NCBI GenBank assembly: GCA_030765065.1
Contig: CM060978.1
Span: 219,127,498-219,191,497 of the forward strand
Direction of reading: 5' to 3'
DNA: 64,000 nt
DNA from: Deroplatys truncata
Lineage: Eukaryota; Arthropoda; Insecta; Mantodea; Mantidae
Both the position numbers and the translations under genes were made by a program. The stretch's first letter is position 1. Each line of letters begins with the position of its first letter. The notes beneath the pieces were generated by a model, which did no database searches, was not told where the DNA came from, and was given only the letters and a program-made list of their open reading frames with translations. This document shows positions 45,768-58,072 of the stretch, in pieces.

Positions 45768-46906
45768 TAGCGTTTTGTGGCGCTACTTTGTTGTATTACT
45801 CTTACCTCTGCGATCTTGTAGGTGAAGTCTTCAGGACTCGAGATCGCCGATATCAGTCAGGAAGCACTTATGGACGTCGCATCTTAGGGTCAACTGTCGG
45901 CGAGTCGGTCTGAAATTCCCTACTGTTATTGTTAGGGTAGGATTGCGGGAGGGTGACACTAGGATATTATTCTTGAAGAAAACGTTTTGACTTACTCACT
46001 AAAACGCGTATTCCTGCCAGAAAACCTGAAAGATTCTTGTTCTTTTTCTACCCCTTACGGTTCTTATGTAAGAATATTTTCTCCCTTTGGTGCACTAACA
46101 TTTTGCTCCGGCTAATTATTTATTATTTAAGGCGCTCTTTCACACTTCTTTTAATTCCTGCGAACTTGAATTCATTTCTTGCGGCGTGTTAAGTTATTTA
46201 TTATCTTGTATGAAATAATTTCAACGACAATATAACACTATATAATTATTCCACACGAATTACTTTATGATTACATTTTGGTGCGGCACTTTAAATCTTG
46301 GAAACGTTATCCTTTTCTTGTCTTTTTTGACTCAACGTGATGCGTGTTTCCTTACCGGAGAATCATGGCAGACTGTCCAAGAACCACGATTGCATGCACA
46401 TATATCAATGACTGTCCTCCTCCAAAGTTTATACATGTCACTGCGTCTTCCTATGTTTCTATTCGTTCTCGCACTTATTCTCTACGCTTATTGGTTGCCT
46501 GGTTGAAAATTCAAAGTTTAACTGTGAGAAATGTCCGTTGCCTCATAGCGTCTGTTTGCTTGAAAACATGTCTCGTACCCAGGAAGTACAAAAGAAGGTT
46601 TCGATTTTTATGGCCCCAAGCTGGGAAAACATAATGGACAGTCTAAAACGAAGCTACTGTTATTCTTGCCTAAATCTTGCAGTTTTTCTTATGCAATTAC
46701 GGCTTTATTTATTTAACAATATTATTGGAACTTAAAACGTATTTACAGCTTATGAAGGGCTTTCGGTTGATACAATTTGTAATCCTACGGCTTTAAAATT
46801 ATGGAAATTTATCAAATTGAATATTAATTAATTATTATAATTCCTAAAATATAATTATTATAGAGTTCCTTTTTATGTGTTCTTAATCGGCGGAAATATC
46901 ACTACA
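45768..46906. repeat. Family B repeat, copy 1
   Basis: About 1.14 kb shared with 58880-60962 (TCTTCAGGA, GTCGGCGA, TCTGAAATTCCCTAC and ATCTTGCAG blocks in the same order). The ends are TGTAGCG...CACTACA, short inverted repeats. It interrupts the right TIR of the mariner-like element. No coding capacity; unclassified non-autonomous element. Confidence 0.6.
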
Positions 46907-47097
46907 GGTTATAGGCTAAATGTACGAGCCCCCGACTACCAATCAATGCTGTGAAAACTGCACATCAATAGCACTTTCCATTTCCGAAATATTTGCGGTG
47001 CAAGTTTTAGGTGATTCACCTTGTATCGTACATGTGAATATACGATTATGTACCATTGTGGTGAATAGGTATGTTATCAATACAGAAGAAATTTGCC

Positions 47098-47830
47098 CTT
47101 CACTACGTACGTATAGGAATATTGTATTCCACACAAATAGGATGTTGAAATCTCACCGGAAAAAGGAAATGTATGTTTTGAACCCCCCTCAATGCCCCCA
47201 AACTAATTTTTAGAAAAACGGTTTTCGGTGTATTTCAATGCGTTTATGAACAGCACAGCTAAAAAATAAAAAGTCGGTTAAATCTGAAACTTGGTGTTAA
47301 AGTTCAGGACGTTCTAAGGAGCAACACGAGGATTTTCAAGAAAACTGCCGCTCCACAAACTACGGGATGTCACGGAAAGAGTATGTAAATTTTAAATCCA
47401 AAGGTCCGGCCTTTAAATACCTGAATATCGATTTCAGCACTTTCCGAGGTTATGATACGAAATTTTAAAGGAAGTCCTCTCACTTTAAACTACTTTAATT
47501 GGTAAAATTCTCTTAACTTTTTATTTCTCAAAAGTGGTTCTAAAAATTTTTATTAAAGTGCCGTATGTTTAGAGAATTTTAGTGATATAAAGAATGCATA
47601 TCTTTAATTGTCTCAGCATAACTTTTAAAGTCCTCTTTATTCTGAATGATTTTTGTATAATTAGGAAACCACCAGAGACAGAAGCAATCTTAATACCCCC
47701 AAAAAATGTTGATCTCGTTAAAGCAATCAACTTATGGGAAATAAACTTTTTGGAGCGTTAACCATGCCAGAGATATTCTTTGTTATTATTTTAAATGTCC
47801 AAATAATTTATACTAATCTCTACTGCAAAT
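47098..47830 (-). repeat. Family A dispersed repeat, old diverged copy
   Basis: Reverse orientation: 'attgtattccacacaaa', 'tctcaccggaaaaagg', 'gtatgttttgaac', 'cagcacagctaaaaa', 'ggttttcaagaaaa'-like parts in family order. Heavily diverged, without a long CA/GT tract. Confidence 0.5.
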
Positions 47831-47840
47831 TACCTTTTTT

Positions 47841-48714
47841 ACTTTCTCTACTATGTATAGTAAGTAGGGGAAGTATTGTATTCCACCCAAAATTTCGATA
47901 CCAGATTTCACCGGAAATATATGTTTTCAGACCCCTGAATCCAAAAAAAGGATTTTTGGAACCATGTCCGTGTGTGTGTCTGTGTGTGTGTGTGTGTCTG
48001 TGTGTCTGTGTGTCTGTGTGTCTGTGTGTCTGTGTGTGTGTGTGTGTGTCTGTATGTCTGTGAACACCAAACTTGGTATTTAGGTTCAGTATCTTCCAGA
48101 GATGCGACACGAAGGTTTTCAAGGAAATCCCCCACCCCAGACTACCCTTTACATGGAACATTTTTTGAAAATTTTAATTTTCTCAAAAATGGCTCTAACG
48201 ATTTTGATTAAAATATAATATGTTTAAGATATTTTCATGAAAAATGAAATGTATATCTTGAATTTTCTGGGAATGTCTCCAAAAGTATTCTTCATTGTGA
48301 ACGACTTTTGCATAACTGGTAAACCATAAGAGATAGACAACATTTTACTACACAAGAAAGGTAGATCGCGTTAAAATACACAATTTATGTCATATACAGT
48401 TTTTTTTTGTTGAGTGAACCATTTTCGGGATATTGCTTGTTATTCCCTTAAATTTTTCAATACTTATACTTTTTCTCAACTCGTTATTAATTTTTTTTTT
48501 GCTCTGGTAATGCAAAGAGAATGGAATACTCCACATAGTAACCAGCTCCTAAGTATTTGACTTTCGCTTAAAGCCTACCCCTTGCATCTACAAGAAAATT
48601 AGCAATAAGATTAACATCTCAATATCTCGATTAACATGAAGCATATGAGAATAAGCGTTTGTAAAAATAGTTTGTACAAGGGTAGAGAAGGTCATGTGAG
48701 TGTAACACATCAGA
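47841..48714 (-). repeat. Family A dispersed repeat, well-conserved copy
   Basis: From ACTTTCTCTACTATGTATAG to CACATCAGA in reverse orientation. It has the longest GT/CTGT tract of the family here (47968-48062). Confidence 0.8.
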
Positions 48715-49870
48715 TTTTTTATGTTCTAGTATTAAATACAAATCGGAGAAATTTCATTTCTGCAGACTCGATTAGCCTAAAATGGTCTCATGTCAATGTC
48801 TAAATTAAACACACAAACAGTAATTAAGCTCGGCCACATTGCATAATTTCAGTAATGTTGCACTTCTTGCATTGTGTTTCAGTGATACTTTATTGCTCCG
48901 CAAACTGCCTGCATGTAATCAGGTTTCATTCGTCGTTCCCTGTTCGTTTTCTTTTTTCCATGTAGCTCTCTAAATATTTAAATTCAAATACCTATTTGAC
49001 AATATTTCCGTCTGTTAAGAGATCTGATTGACTGTGGTACTCATTATTTACATTATTTACAATCTGGCTTAATTTATATACCACTAGGTGGAACTTTTCG
49101 GATCTTCCTTTTATTAGCTGCTCATGAGGGAAAGCTAAAGCTTTAAAATCTGTATTTCCATTGGTTAAAGCCTGTCACCTAACATTTAATGTCCTCATAG
49201 TGTAGGTCAAAGTGTGTACCTTTGTATCATGTTTAATTACTACTGTTTCCTCCGTTTTATGAAGTTGCCATCCTTATTGTATTGTTTCTGATTTGATTTT
49301 ATTGTTCCTGATTTTATTTTATTGTTTTTAAATTTCATACTTTTTAAGGCTTATCATAGTAACGGCCATTAGTTGTAAGCGCTAAAAGTATTTATGAATG
49401 AATGTCTGTTGTACGTATGATAAATATTTCTTAGAGTTAGTCTGGAGCGTGTAACAGAAAGACACGTTTGTTTTCAGGCTGCTAGGTTTAAAATTCTAAT
49501 TGAAGAGGAAGAAAAAAGCAAATATTCCAATTGTGTAATGCTTGTTTGTTTCTGTGATGCAGAAGCCTACTAGAGAATGAATACAAATGTCTCGTGTTGT
49601 TGTTGAAAGCCGTTATTTCGCGAAGATCGAGGGAGAACATGAATAGCCGGCGTGTGCTGAAAACATACGAAAGTGCACATTCTGCCGCGGTTCTTCATGA
49701 AATGACGGAGCTGGTTAGCCATATAGTGTAATTCTAACCTCTAACCTGAGCCTAACTAACCTTAACTGTCTAATATAAACTAAACTAATCCTAATCTACC
49801 TTAACCTAACCTAATCTTTCGCTATATACTGCCTTTTAGAGGCCCCGTCCGGTTGTGTATAGAATGACGT
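48715..49870. other. No gene; degenerate CCTAA-rich stretch at 49735-49830
   Basis: Mostly AT-rich. Near its end TAACCT/CCTAA words recur (TAACCTCTAACCT, CTTAACCTAACCTAAT), reminiscent of decayed insect telomere-type (TTAGG)n repeats, though the match is loose. Confidence 0.4.
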
Positions 49871-49886
49871 TACACTATATGCCGGC

Positions 49887-50387
49887 TTACCAAGCGGGAT
49901 GGTTCAGGCGGTAACGTCTGTGGCATACATTCGGGAGGTCTCGGGTTTGGTTCCCAATGACCGCTCACTCTGAACATGGGGTCTTTCGTAGCTTTCCCCT
50001 GGTCGCCTAGGCAAATGCCGAGTGTATTCTATCACGATTTCTCCTTTCACCCCTTTTCTTCTCGTTTCAGGTGAGTTTTCAGGTCCTGTGGTGCTGGCGG
50101 TGTCGGAAAGATGGCGTAGATGCTTGCATATCGCAAAGATTTCCCACCGTGAACGCCAGAGTGCATTCTCCCGCACATTACGGTCGCTTCGTCGCCCTTT
50201 TGGGATTCTTCGTCTGTACTGGTGCGCGGGTGTTTCAATTGGAAGTATTAGGGACTTCTGCGCGTCTCTATAGTGCTGTCTGCCTACGGATCTGGGACCT
50301 CCTACGGCTCTTTCACCTTATATCTGCATCCCGGAGATGTGTAGCCACAATAGATAAGTCGGTATCCCCTCTCCGATAAACAGATCC
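49887..50387 (+). mobile_element. tRNA-derived SINE with 16-bp TSD
   Basis: Flanked exactly by TACACTATATGCCGGC (49871-49886 and 50388-50403). The head has box A (GATGGTTCAGGCGGTAACG) and box B (TCGGGTTTGGTTCCC). The body is GC-richer than the surroundings and includes TAGCTTTCCCCTGGTCGCC, the segment used above to recognise the split SINE at 19893/37059. Full length 501 bp, long for a SINE. Open frames inside are not conserved coding. Confidence 0.85.
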
Positions 50388-50403
50388 TACACTATATGCC
50401 GGC

Positions 50404-50964
50404 CTTTCATGTTCTGCCTAGCTCAGCCATGAAGGATTTAAGCAAAGCCCTTCACATAACAGTAAACATCTTATTTCAACGTTCGCATCGACGGCTTCAT
50501 ATGCTTGCATTGCGAAAGGAAGGGGAGAAAAGCATAAAGAGAATCTATGGCCTTCAATGACATTTTCGCTTTGTATCTCGGCGGCATTCAACAAATAATT
50601 TCAGAAAGTGACAGATTTATCGGCATCTGAAGGTTGTGCCCTCAGAGCAAGCATCTGTTAACATCCTTGGTAGGCGCAGCTTTCTATTTTTCCTTTTTGG
50701 CAACCTAAGATTGAGGAACGAGTGCTCGGTAAAAAGCGCCAAAAAAAAAAAGAAGAGGGAGATGAGCATGCTGTGATCTTACAGCGAGTGGTATTTTATT
50801 GCCATAAACAATAAGATCAGGAGAAGCGGTCTTCCGGTACATAAAGCAGCAACGTCTGGCCGAGTTTCTAAAACTGAAACTGCTCAGAGTAGCAAAACAT
50901 GTTAAAAGTTATTTCTGCTTCGCCAACAAATCTCCTGCTAAAAATCGTCATTTACGGTATAAAT
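50404..50964. other. No recognisable gene
   Basis: No repeat boundary or coding motif seen. Confidence 0.4.
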
Positions 50965-51343
50965 AACATAACTGATATGATACATTCACATGACTTTTCT
51001 GCCTTCTATCTCCATTAGTGGGTATACAAACTTGTCTTACTAAAGCTTATGTACTACATTTAGTCCAAATAAACCTTTGCAAAAATACATAAACTACACA
51101 CTTCTTAACAACACAAACACAATAGCGATAGTCAAAGATTTAAGATCTGGACGCTATATGCTGGTCTTAAAATTCCATACTGCTTTCATGCAATCGCCAG
51201 AAACAACTGAAAATCGACAAGAATTTAAAAAAGAATGAAAAATATAGAACAATTCGAACCTTCGATAACGGATATTTCAGAAAGTGCTTATGCAACAAAA
51301 ATACTTATTTTAAGTAAATTGTATTTTAAAGAGATATATTTTT
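50965..51343 (+). repeat. Family A, diverged 5' part
   Basis: GATACATTCACATGACTTTTC start and the 'gcgatagtcaaa...gctggtctta' core in forward orientation, cut off where the reverse-oriented copy at 51344 begins. Confidence 0.55.
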
Positions 51344-52840
51344 ATTTTCTCTACTATATATAGTAAGTAGGAGAAGTATTGTATTCCACCCAAAAATTCG
51401 ATACCGAGATTTCACCGGAAATATATGTTTTGAGATCCCCTGAATAAAAAAAAAATTTTGGAAACATGTCCGTGTGTGTATCTGTGCGTGTGTCTGTCTG
51501 CCTGTCTGTCTGTGAACAGTATAACTCAGAAACGAACAGTCGGATAAACACCATACTTGGTATTTACGTTCAGTATCTCTCAAAGATGCGACACGAAGGC
51601 TTTCAAGAAAATCCCCCCACTCCAGATTACCGTTTACATGGAACATTTTTCGAAAATTGTAATTTTATGAAAAATGGCTCTATCGATTTTGATTAAAATA
51701 TCATATGTTTAAGATATTTTCATGACAAATAAAATGTATATCTTGAATTTTCTGGGAATGTCTCCAAAAGTATTCTTCATTGTGAACGACGTTTGCGAAA
51801 CTAGTAAATCATAAGAGATAGACAAAATTTTACTACACAAGAAATGTAGAACGCGATAAAATACACAATTTATGTCATACATTTTTACTTTCTCTACTAC
51901 GTATAGTAACTAGGGGAAGTATTGTATTCCACCCAAAATTTCGATACCGAGATTTCACCGGAAATACATGTTTTGAGACCCCCTGAATCCAAAAAAAGCA
52001 TTTTTGGAAACATGTCCGTGTGTGTGTCTGTGTGTCTGTCTGTCTGTGTGTCTGTGTATCTGTGTGTCTGTGTGTCTGTGTGTGTGTCTGTGAACAGCAT
52101 ATCTCAGAAACGAAGAGTCGGATAAACACCAAACTTGGTATTTAGGTTTAGTATCTTCCAAGGATGCGACACGAAGGTTTTCAAGAAAATCCCCTCACCC
52201 CAGAGTACCCTTTACATGGAAGATTTTTCGAAAATTCTAATTTTCTCAAAAATGGCTCTAACGATTTTGATTAAAATATCATATGTTTAAGATATTTGTA
52301 TGCCAAATAAAATGTATATCTTGAATTTCCTGGGAATGTCTCCAAAAGTATTCTTTATTGTGAACGACTTTTGCATAACTGGTAAACCATAAGAGATAAA
52401 ATACACAATTTATGTCATATATATTTTTGTTGTTGAGTGAAACATTTTCGAGATATTGCTTGTTATTCCCTTAAATATTTCAATACTTGTTTTCTCAAAT
52501 GGGAATTCGTTATTCATTTTTTTGTCTTATATAGGCAAAGAATATTAATCTGTGGCAAAGGGAATGGTGCTACACCTAGCAACCAGCTATTATGTATGTG
52601 CTTAAAGGCTACTGTATTTCTATATTGCCCTTGCAAATACAAAACAAGGGGAACATAGTACACCTTAAGCGATAGTCAAATATTTTTAGAACTGGTCGCT
52701 TTGTGTAAAATGTAATTCTCTTTGCATGTCAAAAGATCGTTTCTGCAAATGTTTATCTCGATTAATATTAAATATATGGGATTAAAAGTTTGTAAAAATA
52801 GTTTGTAGAAGAGAAAGTCATGTGAGTGTAACACATCAGA
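51344..52840 (-). repeat. Two abutting family A copies in reverse orientation
   Basis: A partial copy 51344-51886 is followed by another beginning ACTTTCTCTACTACGTATAG at 51887 and ending CACATCAGA at 52840. The second has a small internal deletion near 52398 (its 'gacaaaattttactacac' block is missing). GT/CTGT tracts lie at 51470-51512 and 52017-52092. Confidence 0.75.
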
Positions 52841-52909
52841 ATTTTGTTTTACTACATACGTCACCATAGACGGTGGACACTGGTGATACATGCAATGAAA
52901 TTATATTTA

Positions 52910-53085
52910 GGAAAGAAATTTTGGGAAGGAAGCATTCCAGGCTTAAGTTCACTGTACTTCCCAGGCATTTGCCAGTTATGCGGATTGAGGTGAACATGGA
53001 AAAAACTTCATACAGTGACGACAGCTCTGGCGAGATTTGAATTGCGGAATTCTCGATTGTGAACCTTACATGCTATGGTAAGGTA
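52910..53085 (-). repeat. Decayed tRNA-SINE-like repeat, family E copy 1
   Basis: Shared with 57200-57390 (GAAAGAAA...TTTGGGAAGGAAGC, CCAGTTATG, ACTTCA, CGATTGTGAACC-like parts). On the minus strand a box B-like CAATTCAAATCTC is present, suggesting an old tRNA-SINE head. Confidence 0.4.
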
Positions 53086-53389
53086 TATATAACTATAGCT
53101 TAAAAATCGCTATAGCCCACTGTATCCTTCTTATACTTACAACCAAATGTGTAAATTCTGTAATGAAAGTTTTGTAACAAGATAGAAAGTTAAGTTTTTG
53201 TAAGAATAGTGAGTAAAGAAAGCCATATCATAGCAAATCATTTGACGAAACTGGACACATTACAAGACTAATTATTATTTTATTAAAGGTTTCCATGGAA
53301 ATTACGCGAAAGGTTAATTTGATATTTACTTCTGTTAGTTCATGAAAACGAAATTCACTGCAGATATTCTTCAGTTCTCGACCATATTG

Positions 53390-54660
53390 TACTCTGTTGT
53401 ATGGAATAATATACGCCCAGATAGATCAGGTGGCCTAACAGTGCACCGTATTTCACGTTCGTTAAAAGAGTTGCAGAACTCAACGGGGCAATTCCAAGTA
53501 AACACAGGTGGGTGGAGAACTGGCGAATCAATGTGAGCGACCTTCGTTCTACTCCTCTTACAATGAAGATGAACGAATCACTCTCATTGAGAGGCAGTTC
53601 CCAGGTTTGTATTAAAGGGTACATTCTATGTTGATAGACAAGAGCGGTGTATGTACTGCTTTCAGACCGAAAAACTCTTGGAAACGTTATTTTTGTTGGA
53701 ATAAACGCAATTTATATTGAAAAATGATTAAAAAGTCTTTATTGGTCCTATTGGTAAGCGTCCATAGCTATTTTATTAAATTGTGTTTAGCTGTTCATGT
53801 CTAACATTGCGGACAATACCACTGTAGAGTTAAATCAAAATATTAAAGCGCCGTAACGAAAACCATGCAAACACGAGTGCACGTAGTTTTCACTGCAATT
53901 TTGTTCGCTTCCTATAATAATATTATTCATATATATATTTATCATATATAATCTTCTTCTTTATCTGTTTAACCTCCTCTTATGTAGGACTTACACCCCC
54001 CAGGACTTACAGGCGGGTGCCTGGGGTCAGAGGCCCGTCGAGGAGCAGACACTCATGGATCAGATAGAATATCCAGGATGGGTGATCAGCCCGATGCCTG
54101 GTATGGGAAGGAAGTAGATGAAACGAAATGATGGTGAAGTGGATGAAAGGAAAGGTGATGTTGGAGCAGTTGGTGGAATGAATGGCGGGGGTGAAACAGG
54201 AGAACCCGGAGAAAACCCGCCCAGACGCCCCCCACATGCGGGATTGAACCCGGGCCGCTTCGGTGAGAGGCGAGCGGTCTAACCACTCGACCACGGCGCC
54301 GCCTATTTATCATATATAATCATTTATCATATATATTTCCAATTCCATTATGATATTAACGGAATTGGAAAACATTTTAAGACCTCTTTGGTCTGTAAAC
54401 AGTATACTGTTCGTGTCTATCATCACTGACTGTGACTCTAGTTCAAGCCTGGGAACAGCCTCTCAATGAATGCGAGCTGTTCGTCGTCTTCACTGTTAAG
54501 CAGGAGTAGAACGAAGGTCGCTCTCGTTAATATGCGCCAGTTCTTCACTTACCAGCGTTTACTGACGACTGACGTCCAGATCTGTAACTCTTTTAACGCA
54601 CGAAGGAATATCTGCACACGTGAAACGCGGCGCTGCTGGGCCACCTGGTATACATATAGC
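53390..54660. repeat. Fold-back repeat, family D copy 2, with nested SINE
   Basis: Arms at about 53440-53610 and 54446-54655 are inverted relative to each other and homologous to 43300-44060 (GTTAAAAGAGTTGCAGAACT versus its reverse complement with changes; ACCTTCGTTCTACTCCT in both). The SINE at 53954-54303 sits between the arms. Confidence 0.55.
53954..54303 (-). mobile_element. tRNA-derived SINE with 18-bp TSD
   Basis: Flanked by TATTTATCATATATAATC (53936-53953 and 54304-54321), a perfect 18-bp duplication. On the minus strand the head is a well-preserved tRNA-like region: box A in CCGTGGTCGAGTGGTTAG, box B in CCCGGGTTCAATCCCG. The body includes a GGGTTTTCTCCGGGTTCTCC motif. The sharp tRNA features and perfect TSD indicate a young copy. 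It is not a tRNA gene because the acceptor stem is not closed. Confidence 0.9.
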
Positions 54661-55234
54661 TGTTATAGAGCGGATAAGGAGAGATATGTTCACAAAATCG
54701 ACTTGAGTAAATTGCAATCTCAAGAATTAAGGGACTGCCAGACAAAGCAGCAAACTTTATCCATCGTAGAATGGATGCAAAGTTTAAAGAAATAACTTTT
54801 CGTAAATTAGCCTGTTCAGAACATGTGTTATGGACTCCGTGAAAATTATATCTCTAATTGCTTCCGTTCCAGATGTTAACTTTCTCAACAACTTTAAAAT
54901 GCTTCACATTTGTTTCGTACATACACTTCATCGATTTGGAGTATGACAACAGTTTGGAGCCAAGAGGAATATGAAAGAAACGTACTATGTATTTAATGTT
55001 TTGGAAGTGTGTGGGCAAATACACTTCTTCCTCTTAAAATAATATATTTAGAAAAATAGTTATGCAAACTGATACTTTCTTCTCTCTTCACTTCGTTGTT
55101 TTGACTCCTGTTCTATCTTCACATACACGAGAACTGTCACTGCTATCCGATTTGCTCTAAAGTTGATTTATAACATTATTATCGAGATTCCGAAGTATGA
55201 CATTCTTTCTTAACACACATTTCTTCCCTTTTTT
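54661..55234. other. No recognisable gene
   Basis: AT-rich; nothing supported. Confidence 0.4.
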
Positions 55235-56166
55235 ACTTTCTCTACCACGTACATAAAAGGCACAAAAGGTACTGCATTTTACTAACAAATTCGATACCGG
55301 GATTTCATAGGAAATATATGTTTTGAGGTCCCCTAAATAAAAAAAGCGTTTTTACCTTCTATATTGTATACTACATAATAGGTAGGAAGACACTATATTC
55401 CATCCTAAAATTCAATACAGAGATTTCAGAAGTAATACACGTTTTGAGGCCAACTGAATTCAAATAAAGCATTTTTAGAAAATGGAGCGCGCCCGCGTAT
55501 GTAAGCCTTTGAAGAGCATAACTCAAAAAGGAAAAGTCAGATAAATACCAAACTTGGTATTTAATTTCAGCATCTTCCTAAGATGCGACACGAGGATTTT
55601 CATGAGCATACCCCTCTCCAATAAACCTTTACATGGAACATTTTTCGATTTTTTTTTTATCTTTTCAAAAGTAGCCCCAACGCTTTTGATAAAAATACCA
55701 TATATTAAATATATTTATAAATATGTTTAACTTTCTGGGAATAACCTGTAAAGTACTCTTCATTCGGAAGGAATTTTGCGTAATCTTGTATAACTGGTAT
55801 ACCTTAAGCGATAGGCGAAAACATAATGCACAAAAAATGTAGATTTGTTTAAAACACATAATTTATTTCAAACAACTTTTGTTGTGGCATAACTCATTTG
55901 CGAGATATCCGTTATTATTGATTCGGTTGGTGCAATACTTTGTCATTCTTCTTTAAGTCCTTTTGATTCTCAGTGGTTTCTCGCGATTGCTGGAAACAGT
56001 ATGACATTTTAAAGCCAGCATATATTCTCCAGTTCTTAAACATTTGACTGTCGCTGTTCCCTTTGTATCCGTAACGAGATAGAAAAACAAACATTTGTAA
56101 GAATAGTTTTATCTCCACTAATAACCGATAGAGGGTAGAGAAAGTCGTGTATGTGTAACATATAAG
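55235..56166 (-). repeat. Family A dispersed repeat, diverged copy with duplicated end
   Basis: Reverse orientation from ACTTTCTCTACCACGT to 'gtgtaacatataaga'. The terminal ~120 bp of the family occurs twice (55240-55350 and 55355-55480), so a second decayed copy or an internal duplication is present. No long GT tract. Confidence 0.6.
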
Positions 56167-57199
56167 AATTTTTGCTGTTGTTCTCATTTAGCTTTAATTC
56201 CTTGCTTATGTTTGTTTTTAGATACTGGTTCCTAATGTTGCAATCTTTTAGTGATCTTAAACTTTCCTTTCTGATGTCCGTATTTTGAGCAGGTTTGTAG
56301 AAAGCCATATATGTTTAATTTCCTTATACAGGGCGATCGATTTATGGTCCGGCTGTGGATCTCGTACGTGCCCCGCGCGTTGTAGTGCAAGCGAACCATG
56401 CATACACGCGGTCCATGGCCGCGCCAGAAAACGATCACGCTATACTTGGGATTGCCATTACTTTGTAATCTCGAAATTATGTTTATCTCTGTGCATTTTT
56501 AAATGGATTTATTGTTTCGTAATTTTATTATTGTTAAACTCACTTACATTTCTATTTATATATACACAAGATCAAGATCACCTGTTTGCCTTTATATTTT
56601 TGTGTCCGGGGTCACCCCAATAGCGGAGTGCGCATACGACACTCCCGTTATCATGGTTGGAGAATTGGAGCAGAGAACTCCGAAATGAACCACAATATTT
56701 GAAACAATTCAAAACCCACTGTAGAAACTAGTGTAGCCTTGCCTCCAGATGCAAAGACCACACTTTGAACACCTCCTTTAATGGATAAAAATGTATAGAG
56801 GTTCTAAAATGTAACATAATGTAATATTGTAATTCCTTGTTAAGGTCAATCGTTAGTGAAATTTGACTGAAATTAGATGAAAAATTAAACAAAAATAGTA
56901 CATTTCAAATGAATTTTGTATGTATTAGGAATATGCTTAAACGAAGTCAATGGAGAGTTGCAGCCACATATTCCCAATTTTTTTGCAAACGTCCCGCTTG
57001 CTGACCCAGGTTTACGGAGGCTGTTTGCTTCTATTTACATGTACTATCAACCTATCAGTTTGTGCTATCGGTAATGATGAATCCTCCTGTATCATTCCTG
57101 TAATTTCTCGTCACTGTCTTCTGTAATTCATGGATGGAAGCACTGATGGATTATTTTAGTATTACTTAACCCCCGTTATTACATCACTATGTTCACAGA
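56167..57199. other. No recognisable gene
   Basis: GC-richer at about 56330-56440, but no coding motif or tRNA found. Confidence 0.4.
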
Positions 57200-57390
57200 T
57201 GGAGGAAAAGGAAAAGGAATTTTTGGAAAGAAACGTTCTAGGCCTAAGTTTAAGGTACCTCCATGGCACTTACTAGTTATGTGATCTGAAGAAAACCTGT
57301 AAAACTTCAGTTAGGGAGAACGCTCTTGGGATTTTAACCGCGAATCTACGATTTACGAATCCATGCTTTAGCCATTTTGACACTAAAGGA
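57200..57390 (-). repeat. Family E copy 2, decayed
   Basis: Counterpart of 52910-53085; clearly related but with many differences. Confidence 0.4.
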
Positions 57391-57669
57391 TGAAATCGCC
57401 ACAAAAACAGAAACTTGCCCAAATCAATCAAACGATTGGAAAATTCGAGAGGCCGGACATATTAACTACCATAAAAGCCGTTCAAGGGGCCAAGAGAATC
57501 AAAGTTAGCTGAGTTTTGAATGTTTTGGAAGAAACGAGTAATCGTTGATGGAACAAAATTTGAAAAACTCTGGTAATACATGCCATTAATTTATATTTGT
57601 TGCAACATATTTTAAACAAAGTAAGATATGCATTAGCCAATGCTAAATGACACGATAAATTTTAGCTCA

Positions 57670-57790
57670 CATTCCCTAGCAGCAATGAGATGGCGTAATG
57701 GGTAAATGCCACAACCCATTCTCCAGGAAAGGCTGTTCGGGCCATTCCACTGTCGGTCTACACGGGCGGCAGTTACGTCTCACAGTGTTT
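57670..57790 (+). repeat. Possible decayed tRNA-SINE head
   Basis: GAGATGGCGTAATGGGTAAATGCC resembles a box A region in parts, and CTGTTCGGGCCATTCC a box B at suitable spacing. Weak. Confidence 0.3.
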
Positions 57791-58072
57791 GCATCAACCA
57801 GTCAGTAGTTACAGAGCTATCAAGCCGTTTAATTAAGTAAGGGTAGAGGTGTAAAAATATTCCAGGAATCCTAAACAGTTCCTAGCGGATCAATCTGATT
57901 TCAAAATGGAGCCAAATAATATGTTTTATCTAATATTCCATTCAGAAAAAAACTCACATCACTTCTGTCATCATGGTCACTATTCTCATATTGCAATTAT
58001 AAATTACATATAAATTATTATTGCAATGTATATATTATCATTAAGATTATGTAAATAATATTAAAATATATC

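Larger units (their letters stand above)
44081..46989 (+). mobile_element. Tc1/mariner-like element with ~260-bp TIRs, interrupted by family B
   Basis: Terminal inverted repeats begin TTTCGGAAATGGAAAGTGCT and end AGCACTTTCCATTTCCGAAA, flanked by TA (44079-44080 and 46990-46991), the signature of this superfamily. The left repeat is about 44081-44340. The right one is split into 45583-45767 and 46907-46989 by a family B insertion. Without the insertion the element would be about 1.77 kb. The transposase inside is decayed. Confidence 0.8.

Noticed and set aside
49904..50379. Several overlapping frames on both strands
   Set aside because: They lie inside a GC-richer SINE and agree with no protein family.
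54236..54303. Functional tRNA gene
   Set aside because: Good A and B boxes, but no closed acceptor stem, and it is continuous with a SINE body with an 18-bp duplication.
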